DNA from: Alphaproteobacteria bacterium
Lineage (GTDB): Bacteria > Myxococcota_A > UBA796 > UBA2385
Length of the DNA: 64,000 bases
NCBI GenBank assembly: GCA_020632755.1
Contig: JACKEY010000022.1
Span: forward strand, 10,948 to 74,947
Reading direction: 5' to 3'
Shown: positions 46,006 through 53,793 of the stretch, one piece after another
Layout: each line of letters opens with the position of its first letter
How positions within the stretch are numbered: position 1 is the first letter of the stretch
Position numbers and translations under genes: made by a program
Notes under the pieces: model-generated
The model's input: the letters and a program-made list of their open reading frames with translations, nothing else
Told to the model about the DNA's origin: nothing
Databases searched by the model: none

Positions 46006-46998
46006 TCACAGCCAGACGTCGAGGCCCAGCGCCGCGAACAGCCCGGTCATGTAGACCAGGGTCCACAGGAAGAGCTTCCGGGCCCACTTCGCGCCGCCTT
46101 CGCTGCGAATGCCCTCGAAGGCCTGGTACAGCAGCACACCGCCCAGGGCGCTCCCGACGACCGCGGTGGGCAGCCCGGCGAGGCCCATGCGCACCAGCAG
46201 GAGCGGCAGGGGGAACAGGCCCAGGGTGTAGAGCAGGATCTGCCGGCGGCTGGCTTCGTCGCCGTGCTCGGCCGCGTGCACGACCAGGCCGGCCCGCGTG
46301 TACTCGTCCTTTCGGTAGAGGCCGATCGCCAGCGAGTGCGGGACCTGCCACATGAACAGGATGCCAAACAGCACCAGCGCACCCACGTCCAGACGGCCCG
46401 TGGCCGCCACCCAGCCGATGACCGGCGGCATGGCGCCCGGGATGGCGCCCACCAGCACCGACAGCGAGCTGGTGCGCTTCATCGGGGTGTAGACGCAGAC
46501 GTAGAGGACGAGCGCGATGGCGGCGAGCAACCCCGCGAGCGGCGGCGTCACCAGGGTGAGCAGGGCGACGCTGGCCGCGCTGAGGGCCAGCCCGAAGACC
46601 AGGGCGACCCGAGCGTCGAGGCGGTTGCGGGGCAGGGGGCGCACAGCCGTGCGGGCCATGCCGCGGTCGCTCTCGCGCTCGAGGTAGCAGTTCAGGACGT
46701 TGGCGCCCGCGACCACCAGGGTGGTGCCACCGATGGCGGCGAGGGCGCGCGTGGCGTCCACCGGGGCCGGCGCGAGGGCCAGCCCACCGCCGGCCGTGAA
46801 CAGCACGAGCGACGACAGACGCGGCTTCGTCAGGGAGAGGAGGTCGCGAAGGAAGCCGGGGTCGCGTGCTTCGGCCGCGCTGTCGCCGGAGATGCTGCCC
46901 GCCGGGCCTTCGACGCCGTCGAGCGCGACAGCGACGCCGTCGCGCGCGACCGTGGTCGCGGAGGCGTCCGGGCGCGAGACGGAAGAAGGGCGCGACAT
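46006..46998 (-). CDS. ctaB: protohaem IX farnesyltransferase (haem O synthase)
   Basis: 330 residues of the UbiA superfamily; makes haem O for the cytochrome oxidase. The first Asp-type motif is NCYLERESDRGMARTAVRPL near residue 97, and the second includes YTPMKRTSSLSVLVGAIPGA. About nine membrane helices. The ATG at 46998 gives a 45-residue N-terminal extension before LTKPRL. It is divergent from the cox operon, with a 245-base gap holding both promoters. Confidence 0.94.
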   Translation of the reverse strand: MSRPSSVSRPDASATTVARDGVAVALDGVEGPAGSISGDSAAEARDPGFLRDLLSLTKPRLSSLVLFTAGGGLALAPAPVDATRALAAIGGTTLVVAGANVLNCYLERESDRGMARTAVRPLPRNRLDARVALVFGLALSAASVALLTLVTPPLAGLLAAIALVLYVCVYTPMKRTSSLSVLVGAIPGAMPPVIGWVAATGRLDVGALVLFGILFMWQVPHSLAIGLYRKDEYTRAGLVVHAAEHGDEASRRQILLYTLGLFPLPLLLVRMGLAGLPTAVVGSALGGVLLYQAFEGIRSEGGAKWARKLFLWTLVYMTGLFAALGLDVWL

Positions 46999-47243
46999 GG
47001 GCGGGGCTCCAGGCGAAGGGCCCCATTTGACCGTCCCCGGGTGCCCTGTCAAGCGTCGGGCCGGTGACGACCGGGCGCGCGCCGGTGCCCCCGGCGCCGG
47101 TCGGGTCCCGCGGGTGCAGGCGGCTGCTGGGCGACGTCGAGGACGCAGGCGGGATCGGCTTCCTGGGAGTCTATGCGACAGTTTGCCGCGAGGTGGCATG
47201 GCCGGACCGCGAGCGTTAGACCCCGCCCTTCACCTGCCTGGGG

Positions 47244-47651
47244 ATGACCGTGAGCGACGCGCACGAGACCGACACGCACGCCTCTGATCACCACGGAAGC
47301 GGCCACCACGTCGAAGAACTCCCGCCGGAACCGGACGACGTCCCGGTCCGCTCCCTGACCATCATGGCCGTGGCCACGACCGTCATCACCCTCGGCCTGA
47401 TCTTCACGGCCGTGTGGCTGTTCGACTACGAGAAGGGCGTCCAGCTCGAAGCGAAGGGCTGGACCGGCGACCGCGTGACCCTGCCGGTCAAGGCGGATGC
47501 CGCCCCGGCCGACGACGGCCACGGTGAGAAGGCCGGCGAAGACGCCGCCCCGGCCGAAGGCGCCCACGGTGGAGAAGCCGCTCCGGCTGGCGACGCCCAC
47601 GGTGGGGAAGCCGCCCCGGCTGGCGACGCCCACGGCGAGGCCGGCGAGTGA
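47244..47651 (+). CDS. single-helix membrane protein with His/Ala repeats in the cox operon
   Basis: 135 residues. A His-rich N-terminal segment (about 6-26, HETDTHASDHHGSGHH) and a membrane helix (about 38-62) precede a C-terminal tail with nearly three copies of an 11-residue repeat (GDAHGGEAAPA, near 105-131). The nucleotide repeat is 33 bp (47556-47645). His clusters on either side of the membrane suggest metal binding. As first gene of the cytochrome oxidase operon it may be an assembly factor or extra subunit; that is inference. It overlaps the sco gene by 4 bases (GTGA). Confidence 0.7.
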   Translation: MTVSDAHETDTHASDHHGSGHHVEELPPEPDDVPVRSLTIMAVATTVITLGLIFTAVWLFDYEKGVQLEAKGWTGDRVTLPVKADAAPADDGHGEKAGEDAAPAEGAHGGEAAPAGDAHGGEAAPAGDAHGEAGE

Positions 47652-48493
47652 GCTGGTCCCGCCCCACCATCGCTGCCGCCCTGCTGGGCGCAGCGCTTGC
47701 CGGCACCGCCGGGCAGGCTCGGGCCATGGAGTCCGAGCCCGCCGAGCTGGACGGCATCACCGTGACCGAGCGCCTCGGCGCTGCGGTCAACCCGAACCTG
47801 GTCTTCACGGACCACGACGGGAAGACGGTGCGGTTGGGCGACTACTTCGGTGACGGAAAGCCCGTCATCCTCACCCTGAACTACTACAACTGCGCGACGC
47901 TGTGCAGCGTGCAGCTCAACGGCCTGATGGCCGGCCTCGAGCAGCTGGACTGGACCGCGGGCGACGAGTTCCGGGTCGTCACGGTCAGCATCGACCCCGA
48001 CGACACCGTCGAGCTCGCCCACGCCAAGCGCGGCGCCTACCTCGACCAGTACGGTCGGGGCAGCGACGTCGAGTGGAACTTCCTGGTCGCCGACGAAGAC
48101 CAGGTCCGCGCGCTCGCCGACAGCGTCGGCTTCGCCTACCGCTACGACCCCAAGCAGGATCAGTACGCCCACAGCGCGGCGATCATGATGCTGGCCCCCG
48201 ATGCGACGGTGGCCCGCTACCTCTACGGGATCCAGTACCCCCCCCGTGACCTCAAGTTCGGTCTCATGGAAGCAGCCGCCGGCCGCGTCGGCTCGCCCGT
48301 CGACAAGCTGCTGCTCAGCTGCTTCCACTACGACGAGACCATCGGACAGTACAGCCCCTTCGCCTTCGGGATCATGCGCCTCGGCGGTGCGTTGAGCGTG
48401 CTCATCGTCGCCGGCTTCGGCGTGGTGTTCTGGCGACAGGAGCTCACCCGCAAGAGCGACACCGAAGCTTCCGACTCGGAGAAGACCTCGTGA
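47648..48493 (+). CDS. SCO1/SenC-family protein with C-terminal helix
   Basis: 281 residues. An N-terminal signal (about 1-26) precedes a thioredoxin-like Sco domain with NCATLC (Cys82, Cys86) and His in YAHSAAIM near 176. A C-terminal membrane helix (about 235-260) anchors it, the reverse of the other Sco here. The N-x-Y-x-N-CATLCS motif differs from the CPDVCP of its relative at 45351, so the two Sco proteins may act at different steps. Translationally coupled to coxB by GTGA. Confidence 0.88.
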   Translation: MSWSRPTIAAALLGAALAGTAGQARAMESEPAELDGITVTERLGAAVNPNLVFTDHDGKTVRLGDYFGDGKPVILTLNYYNCATLCSVQLNGLMAGLEQLDWTAGDEFRVVTVSIDPDDTVELAHAKRGAYLDQYGRGSDVEWNFLVADEDQVRALADSVGFAYRYDPKQDQYAHSAAIMMLAPDATVARYLYGIQYPPRDLKFGLMEAAAGRVGSPVDKLLLSCFHYDETIGQYSPFAFGIMRLGGALSVLIVAGFGVVFWRQELTRKSDTEASDSEKTS

Positions 48494-49470
48494 CCCTCGC
48501 GTCCCTCCTCCCCTTCCTCGCCGCCTCCGAAGCGCGCGCCGAGGGCACCTTCTGGATGCCCGAGCAGGCGTCGACCTTCGCCGAGGAAGTCGACTGGATC
48601 TACTACTTCATCTACTGGATCGACGTCCTGTTCTTCTTCCTGGTGATCGGCGCGATGGTGTACTTCGCCATCCGGTACCGGGCGAAGACGGGCAAGGAAC
48701 GCACCAGTCCGTTGAAGGGCAGCCACAGCCTCGAGCTGGCCTGGTCGGCCATCCCGGGCCTGATCCTGCTGTCCTTCTTCTGGTTCGGCTTCCAGACCTA
48801 CATGGACATGCAGGTCCCGCCCAAGGACGCGCTGAACATCCGCGTGACCGGGCAGAAGTGGAACTGGTCCTTCGAGTACCCCGACTACGGCATCCGCCAG
48901 GGCGGCGACCAGGGCCTGGTCGTTCCCTCCGGCCAGCCGGTGATGCTCACCATGAGCTCGGTCGACGTGCTGCACAGCTTCTACATCCCGGACTTCCGGG
49001 TGAAGAAGGACGTCGTCCCCAACCGCTACTCGACCATCTGGTTCGAGGCGAAGGGCACCGGCGACCACCAGGTCTTCTGCACCGAGTACTGCGGTGACGA
49101 CCACAGCCGCATGCTGACCAAGGTCCACGTGATGGAGCCCGCGAAGTTCCGCGAGTGGGTCCGGGACAACAAGGCCGACGACGGCCCGGTGGACGGCCAG
49201 TCGCTGTTCAGCAGCATGGGCTGCATCGGCTGCCACAGCATCGACGGCAGCAAGCTGGTCGGCCCCAGCCTCAAGGGCAAGTACGGCACCGACGAGCAGC
49301 TGACCGACGGCAGCACCGTCGCCATCGACGACAACTACATCCGCGAGTCGATCATGGTGCCCGGCGCCAAGGTCGTGGCTGGCTACGCGCCGCAGATGCC
49401 GCCCTACCAGGGCCGGCTGAACGACGAAGAAGTCAACGCCCTCATCGACTACATCAAGACCCTCAAGTAG
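48490..49470 (+). CDS. coxB: cytochrome c oxidase subunit II with fused cytochrome c domain
   Basis: 326 residues. Two membrane helices (about 36-60 and 80-98) are followed by the CuA domain with Cys197, Cys201 and His205 in CTEYCGDDHSRM. A C-terminal cytochrome c domain has CXXCH at 245-249 (CIGCH) and an axial Met in AGYAPQMPPY near 304. The fusion marks a caa3-type oxidase, which accepts electrons through its own haem c. Starts with GTG overlapping the sco stop. Confidence 0.95.
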   Translation: MTLASLLPFLAASEARAEGTFWMPEQASTFAEEVDWIYYFIYWIDVLFFFLVIGAMVYFAIRYRAKTGKERTSPLKGSHSLELAWSAIPGLILLSFFWFGFQTYMDMQVPPKDALNIRVTGQKWNWSFEYPDYGIRQGGDQGLVVPSGQPVMLTMSSVDVLHSFYIPDFRVKKDVVPNRYSTIWFEAKGTGDHQVFCTEYCGDDHSRMLTKVHVMEPAKFREWVRDNKADDGPVDGQSLFSSMGCIGCHSIDGSKLVGPSLKGKYGTDEQLTDGSTVAIDDNYIRESIMVPGAKVVAGYAPQMPPYQGRLNDEEVNALIDYIKTLK

Positions 49471-49483
49471 GGAGCAGCGACCG

Positions 49484-51121
49484 ATGTCCTCCACTACCGG
49501 CGATCTGGCCCCCGGCCACGAGCACGACCACCACGCGTCGTACCTCACCGCCACCAAGGGCGTGGCGTCCTGGCTCTTCACCCTCGATCACAAGCGGATC
49601 GGGGTGATGTACCTGGTCGCGATCCTGACCTTCTTCCTGATCGGCGGTCTGGCCGCGCTGGGCGTCCGCGCCGAGCTGTTCACGCCCGAGCCCGACCTGT
49701 TCACCGGCAGCCAGTACAACCGCTGGTTCACGGTGCACGGCGCGGTGATGGTGTTCCTGGTGCTGGTGCCGTCGATCCCGGCCAGCCTGGGCAACTTCTT
49801 CCTGCCGCTGATGCTGGGCCAGAAGGACGTCGCCTTCCCGCGACTGAACCTGCTGAGCTTCCACATCTACATCCTGGGCGCCCTGTTCCTGATCTACACG
49901 CTCATCTCGGGCGGTGTGGAGACGGGCTGGACCTTCTACACGCCCTACTCCTCGACCACGGACAGCAGCGTCATCTCGGCGCTGATGGGCGCGTTCACCC
50001 TGGGCTTCAGCTCGATCCTGACGGGCATCAACTTCATCGTCACGATCCACAAGATGCGGGCGCCCGGCATGACCTGGCGCAAGATGCCGCTGTTCCTGTG
50101 GGGCACCTACGCGACCAGCCTCATCCAGGTCCTGGCGACTCCGGTCATCGCGGTCACGCTGTTCCTGCTGATGTTCGAGCGGACCTTCCACATCGGCATC
50201 TTCGACCCGGCCCTCGGCGGTGACCCCGTCCTGTTCCAGCACTTCTTCTGGTTCTACAGCCACCCGGTCGTCTACGTGATGATCCTCCCGGCCTTCGGCG
50301 TCATCTCCGAGACCGTGTCGATCCACAGCCGCAAGCACATCTTCGGCTACATGGCCATCGCCGCCAGCTCCGTCGCCATCGCCTTCATCGGCTTCCTGGT
50401 GTGGGGCCACCACATGTTCGTGTCCGGCCAGTCCGAGCTGTCCGGCACCATCTTCAGCCTGATCACCTTCGGTGTCGCGGTCCCCACCGCCATCAAGGTG
50501 TTCAGCTGGGTGGGCACGATGTACGGCGGCGCCATCCGCCTGAACTCGGTCATGCTCTACACCCTGGCCTTCCTGTTCATCTTCACCATCGGTGGTCTGA
50601 CCGGCCTGTTCCTGGCCGTGCTCGCCGTCGACGTGCACATGCACGACACGTACTTCGTCGTCGCGCACTTCCACTACGTGATGATGGGCGGCACGCTCAT
50701 GGGCTTCATCGCGGGCATCCACCACTGGTGGCCCAAGATGACCGGCAAGATGTACAACGAGAAGCTGGCCAAGTTCGGCTGCCTGGTGGTCTTCACCGGC
50801 TTCAACCTGACCTTCTTCACCCAGTTCGTGATGGGCGCTCGCGGCATGCCGCGCCGGTACCACGAGTACCTGCCCGAGTTCCAGCTGTGGCACCAGCTGT
50901 CCACCATCGGGGCCTTCACCCTGGCGGCGGGCCTGTTCATCACGCTCGGCTACCTGCTGCTCTCGCTCAAGAACGGCGAGAAGGCCAGCAAGAACCCGTG
51001 GGGCGCCAAGTCTCTCGAGTGGGAGACCGAGTCCCCGCCCATCGAGCACAACTTCGTGGGTCAGGTCGTCTGCGACCACGGCCCCTACGACTTCGACGAG
51101 ATCGACTACTCCCGGGGCTGA
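49484..51121 (+). CDS. coxA: cytochrome c oxidase subunit I
   Basis: 545 residues with 12 predicted helices. Haem-copper ligands are visible: His in FTVHGAVMVF (haem a), His/Tyr in FWFYSHPVVYVMILPAFGVISE (CuB and the cross-linked Tyr) and the His pair in VVAHFHYV. The Glu of GVISE marks the D-channel A-type family. Located 13 bases after coxB. Confidence 0.96.
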   Translation: MSSTTGDLAPGHEHDHHASYLTATKGVASWLFTLDHKRIGVMYLVAILTFFLIGGLAALGVRAELFTPEPDLFTGSQYNRWFTVHGAVMVFLVLVPSIPASLGNFFLPLMLGQKDVAFPRLNLLSFHIYILGALFLIYTLISGGVETGWTFYTPYSSTTDSSVISALMGAFTLGFSSILTGINFIVTIHKMRAPGMTWRKMPLFLWGTYATSLIQVLATPVIAVTLFLLMFERTFHIGIFDPALGGDPVLFQHFFWFYSHPVVYVMILPAFGVISETVSIHSRKHIFGYMAIAASSVAIAFIGFLVWGHHMFVSGQSELSGTIFSLITFGVAVPTAIKVFSWVGTMYGGAIRLNSVMLYTLAFLFIFTIGGLTGLFLAVLAVDVHMHDTYFVVAHFHYVMMGGTLMGFIAGIHHWWPKMTGKMYNEKLAKFGCLVVFTGFNLTFFTQFVMGARGMPRRYHEYLPEFQLWHQLSTIGAFTLAAGLFITLGYLLLSLKNGEKASKNPWGAKSLEWETESPPIEHNFVGQVVCDHGPYDFDEIDYSRG

Positions 51122-51125
51122 TCCG

Positions 51126-51806
51126 ATGCTTTCCCACAACGAGAACGAGGCCGAGGCGGCCGGGGGCCACGAGCACCCCGCCTGGCAGGCCCACCACTTC
51201 TACAGCGGCGCGCAGCAGAAGGCGTCGGTGAAGCTCGGGATGTGGGCCTTCCTGGTCCAGGAGGTCCTGTTCTTCTCCGGCCTGTTCATGGCCTACTTCG
51301 CCTTCCGCTACCTGTACCCGGACACCTGGCTGGCGGCCCACGAGCTGCTGGACTGGCGGCTGGGTGGCCTGAACACCGTCGTCCTGCTGTTCAGCAGCCT
51401 GACCATGGCCCTGGCCGTGCGGGCCTGCCAGCTCGACGACATGAAGGCCGTGGTCCGGTACCTGTGGATCACCATCGGCTGCGCCGGCATCTTCATGGTG
51501 GTCAAGTACTTCGAGTACAGCCACAAGTTCCACGCCGGGACGCTGCCGGGCAAGTGGTACACCTTCGACGGCATCGAGGGCGGCGCCCCCGAGGTCTTCT
51601 TCGCGGTGTACTTCATGATGACCGGCGTGCACGGTCTGCACGTGGTCATCGGCATCGGCATCATGCTGTGGATGATCTTCGGACCCATCCGCAAGGGCAA
51701 GATCAGCAAGGACTACTACCCGCTCGTCGAGAACGTCGGCCTGTACTGGCACCTCGTCGACCTGATCTGGATCTTCCTCTTCCCGCTCCTCTACCTGGTG
51801 CGCTGA
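51126..51806 (+). CDS. coxC: cytochrome c oxidase subunit III
   Basis: 226 residues, seven-helix COX3 family member. The segments FSGLFMAYFAFRY, FFAVYFMMTGVHGLHVVIGIG and VGLYWHLVDLIWIFLFPLLYLV are conserved. It lies 4 bases after coxA. A short inverted repeat GAGGG-N4-CCCTC follows the stop but coxD comes after only 39 bases, so read-through is likely. Confidence 0.95.
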   Translation: MLSHNENEAEAAGGHEHPAWQAHHFYSGAQQKASVKLGMWAFLVQEVLFFSGLFMAYFAFRYLYPDTWLAAHELLDWRLGGLNTVVLLFSSLTMALAVRACQLDDMKAVVRYLWITIGCAGIFMVVKYFEYSHKFHAGTLPGKWYTFDGIEGGAPEVFFAVYFMMTGVHGLHVVIGIGIMLWMIFGPIRKGKISKDYYPLVENVGLYWHLVDLIWIFLFPLLYLVR

Positions 51807-51845
51807 GGGTTCCCCCTCGCACCTCCACGCACCTAGGAGACCGAC

Positions 51846-52256
51846 TTGTCCGCATCCGCACACGCCCACGAGGAGCACGGCGAGCACATCTCGTCGCTCA
51901 AGAGCTACCTCGTCATCTTCGGCATCCTGCTGGTCCTGACCGTGGTCACGGTCGGGGTGTCCCGGCTGGGCCTGCCCAGTGACATCAGCATCATGGTCGC
52001 CATCGGCGTCGCCTGCGTGAAGGCCTTCTTCGTCGCCGGCTGGTTCATGCACCTGAAGTGGGACACCCGCTTCAACCTGCTCGTGTTCCTGGGCGGGTTC
52101 TGGTTCATGCTGGTGTTCTTCGGCTTCACGCTGACGGACCTCGGCAGCCGCGGCAACCTGATCGAAGCCAACGACAACTTCTCGCAGCGGGCCGACATGG
52201 GCGCCAAGTACGCCGAGCCGGCTCACCACGTCGAAGGCTCCGGCGGGCACCACTGA
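51846..52256 (+). CDS. coxD: cytochrome c oxidase subunit IV-like protein
   Basis: 136 residues with three membrane helices, matching the prokaryotic COX4 family (PF03626): KSYLVIFGILLVLTVVTVGVS and ACVKAFFVAGWFMHLKWD. An N-terminal His/Glu-rich stretch (AHAHEEHGEH) and a His-rich end (GGHH) echo the first gene of the operon. The start is a TTG at 51846 preceded by AGGAG. Confidence 0.9.
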   Translation: MSASAHAHEEHGEHISSLKSYLVIFGILLVLTVVTVGVSRLGLPSDISIMVAIGVACVKAFFVAGWFMHLKWDTRFNLLVFLGGFWFMLVFFGFTLTDLGSRGNLIEANDNFSQRADMGAKYAEPAHHVEGSGGHH

Positions 52257-52261
52257 GTCCC

Positions 52262-52534
52262 GTGTCGATGCCTGACGCACCCTCGGCCGCCTCTGCCCCT
52301 GATGGGGACGGGGCGGCCGCCGTCGTCTCGGCTGCGGGGCCGACCTGCGCCTGCGGCCACGACCGCGATCACTTCATGGTGTCGCCCGAGCCCAGCTACT
52401 CCACCTGGGGCTGGTTCTGGCTGCTGTTCGGGTCGTCCGTCGTGCCCGCCCGGGTCGACTTCAAGTGCCGCCAGTGCGGTCAGGTCTTCGACCGGACGCA
52501 GGACGTGGCCGAGATGAAGCGCTACACCTTCTGA
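52262..52534 (+). CDS. small zinc-ribbon-like protein at the end of the cox operon
   Basis: 90 residues from the GTG at 52262 (or 88 from an ATG at 52268). A CACGHDRDH near residue 28 and CRQCGQVFDR near 70 could form a split zinc site, separated by a hydrophobic stretch (GWFWLLFGSSVVP). I do not recognise a family. It follows coxD by 5 bases and precedes a hairpin, so it is probably the last gene of the operon. Confidence 0.65.
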   Translation: MSMPDAPSAASAPDGDGAAAVVSAAGPTCACGHDRDHFMVSPEPSYSTWGWFWLLFGSSVVPARVDFKCRQCGQVFDRTQDVAEMKRYTF

Positions 52535-52543
52535 CCTCCTCCC

Positions 52544-52561
52544 GGAGGGCGCCTGCCCTCC
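52544..52561 (+). terminator. hairpin at the end of the cox operon
   Basis: Perfect 7-bp stem GGAGGGC/GCCCTCC with a GCCT loop, starting 9 bases beyond the stop of the last cox-operon gene and before the malate dehydrogenase start. No T-run. Placement fits a terminator. Confidence 0.6.
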
Positions 52562-52593
52562 ACCCCCGTCGCTCCCACTCCTCGGAGTCCACC

Positions 52594-53571
52594 ATGCCCG
52601 CTCCTCTCAAGGTCGCCGTCACCGGTGCTGCCGGCAACATCGGCTACGCCCTGCTCTTCCGCATCGCCTCGGGCGATGTCTTCGGCAAGGACCAGCCCGT
52701 CATCCTCCAGCTGCTCGAGATCCCGCCGGGCATGAAGGCCCTCGACGGCGTGGTGATGGAGCTCAACGACGCCGCCTTCCCGCTGCTGCACGGCATCGTG
52801 ACCGCGGACGACCCGAACGTGGCCTTCGACGGGGCCCAGCAGGTCTTCCTGGTCGGCAGCCGGCCCCGTGGCCCCGGCATGCTGCGGTCCGACCTGGTCG
52901 CCGCCAACGGCCCGATCTTCGTCGGCCAGGGCCAGGCCATCAACGCCAAGGCCGCGGACGACGTGCGCGTCATCGTGGTCGGCAACCCCTGCAACAGCAA
53001 CGCGCTGATCGCGATGAACAACGCGCCGGACGTGCCCCGCGAGCGCTTCTCGGCCATGACCCGCCTGGACGAGAACCGCGCCAAGAGCCAGATCGCCGGT
53101 CGCGTCGGCGTGACCGCCGGCCAGGTGACCAACATGGCCATCTTCGGCAACCACGGCCCGGCCATGTTCCCGGCCTTCGCCCACGCCAAGGTCGCCGGTC
53201 AGGCCGTCACCGACAAGCTGCCGCTCGACTACCTGCAGGGCGACTTCATCGACACGGTGTCCGGCCGGGGCAAGGCGATCATCGACGCCCGCGGCGCCAG
53301 CTCGGCCGCCAGCGCCGCCGCCGCCGCCATCGACCACATGAGCACCTGGTGGCACGGCACCGCTCCCGGCGACTTCAACAGCATGGCCGTCGTCAGCCGC
53401 GGCGAGTACGGCGTGCCCGAGGGCCTGATCTACTCCTTCCCCGTGACCATCGAGAACGGCGAGTGGACGATCGTCGAGGGCCTTGAGATGGACGCCTTCG
53501 CCAAGGCCGGCCTGCAGAAGAACGTCGACGAGCTGCTCGAGGAGCGGGACGCGGTCAAGGACCTGCTCTGA
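52594..53571 (+). CDS. mdh: malate dehydrogenase
   Basis: 325 residues. Oxidises malate to oxaloacetate with NAD(P). The Rossmann motif is GAAGNIGYALL near residue 10. The catalytic Asp lies in MTRLDENRAKSQIA near 155 and the His in FGNHGPAMFP near 185. The latter stretch differs from the usual GNHS-TQYPD, and NPCNSNA replaces NPANTNA, so it is a divergent member of the cytosolic-type family. ATG with GGAG upstream. Confidence 0.9.
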   Translation: MPAPLKVAVTGAAGNIGYALLFRIASGDVFGKDQPVILQLLEIPPGMKALDGVVMELNDAAFPLLHGIVTADDPNVAFDGAQQVFLVGSRPRGPGMLRSDLVAANGPIFVGQGQAINAKAADDVRVIVVGNPCNSNALIAMNNAPDVPRERFSAMTRLDENRAKSQIAGRVGVTAGQVTNMAIFGNHGPAMFPAFAHAKVAGQAVTDKLPLDYLQGDFIDTVSGRGKAIIDARGASSAASAAAAAIDHMSTWWHGTAPGDFNSMAVVSRGEYGVPEGLIYSFPVTIENGEWTIVEGLEMDAFAKAGLQKNVDELLEERDAVKDLL

Positions 53572-53577
53572 TCTCCG

Positions 53578-53592
53578 GCGGGCGCTGCCCGC
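53578..53592 (+). terminator. hairpin after mdh
   Basis: Perfect 6-bp stem GCGGGC/GCCCGC with a GCT loop, beginning 6 bases past the mdh stop codon. Short but strongly GC-paired; likely terminates mdh transcription. Confidence 0.5.
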
Positions 53593-53615
53593 TGGCGTCG
53601 CACGGCCCGGCCGGT

Positions 53616-53633
53616 TGGGACACGCATGTCCCA
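53616..53633. promoter_or_regulatory. dyad TGGGACA-N4-TGTCCCA
   Basis: A perfect 7-bp inverted repeat lies in the 222-base gap between mdh and the VWA lipoprotein. The half-site TGTCCCAG recurs at 53671-53678 and a related TGTCCCGT lies between. The arrangement resembles an operator with an extra half-site upstream of the lipoprotein gene (start 53794). No assigned regulator. Confidence 0.4.
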
Positions 53634-53793
53634 GCTGTCCGGGCCGTGTCCCGTCTCGGGGTGGGGCGTCGATGTCCCAGCGGTCGGCGGGTGCCCGCAA
53701 GCAGCTGGAAAGACGAAGGAATCCGCGCCTGCTGTGCCGGAGATCGGGGCATGCATCTTGCATCCCCCTGACAGGAACCGCCCCGGAGTCTCC

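Noticed and set aside
46999..47243. ATGCGAC-N-GTGGCAT imperfect dyad between ctaB and the cox operon
   Set aside because: One mismatch and a long spacer; not distinguishable from chance.
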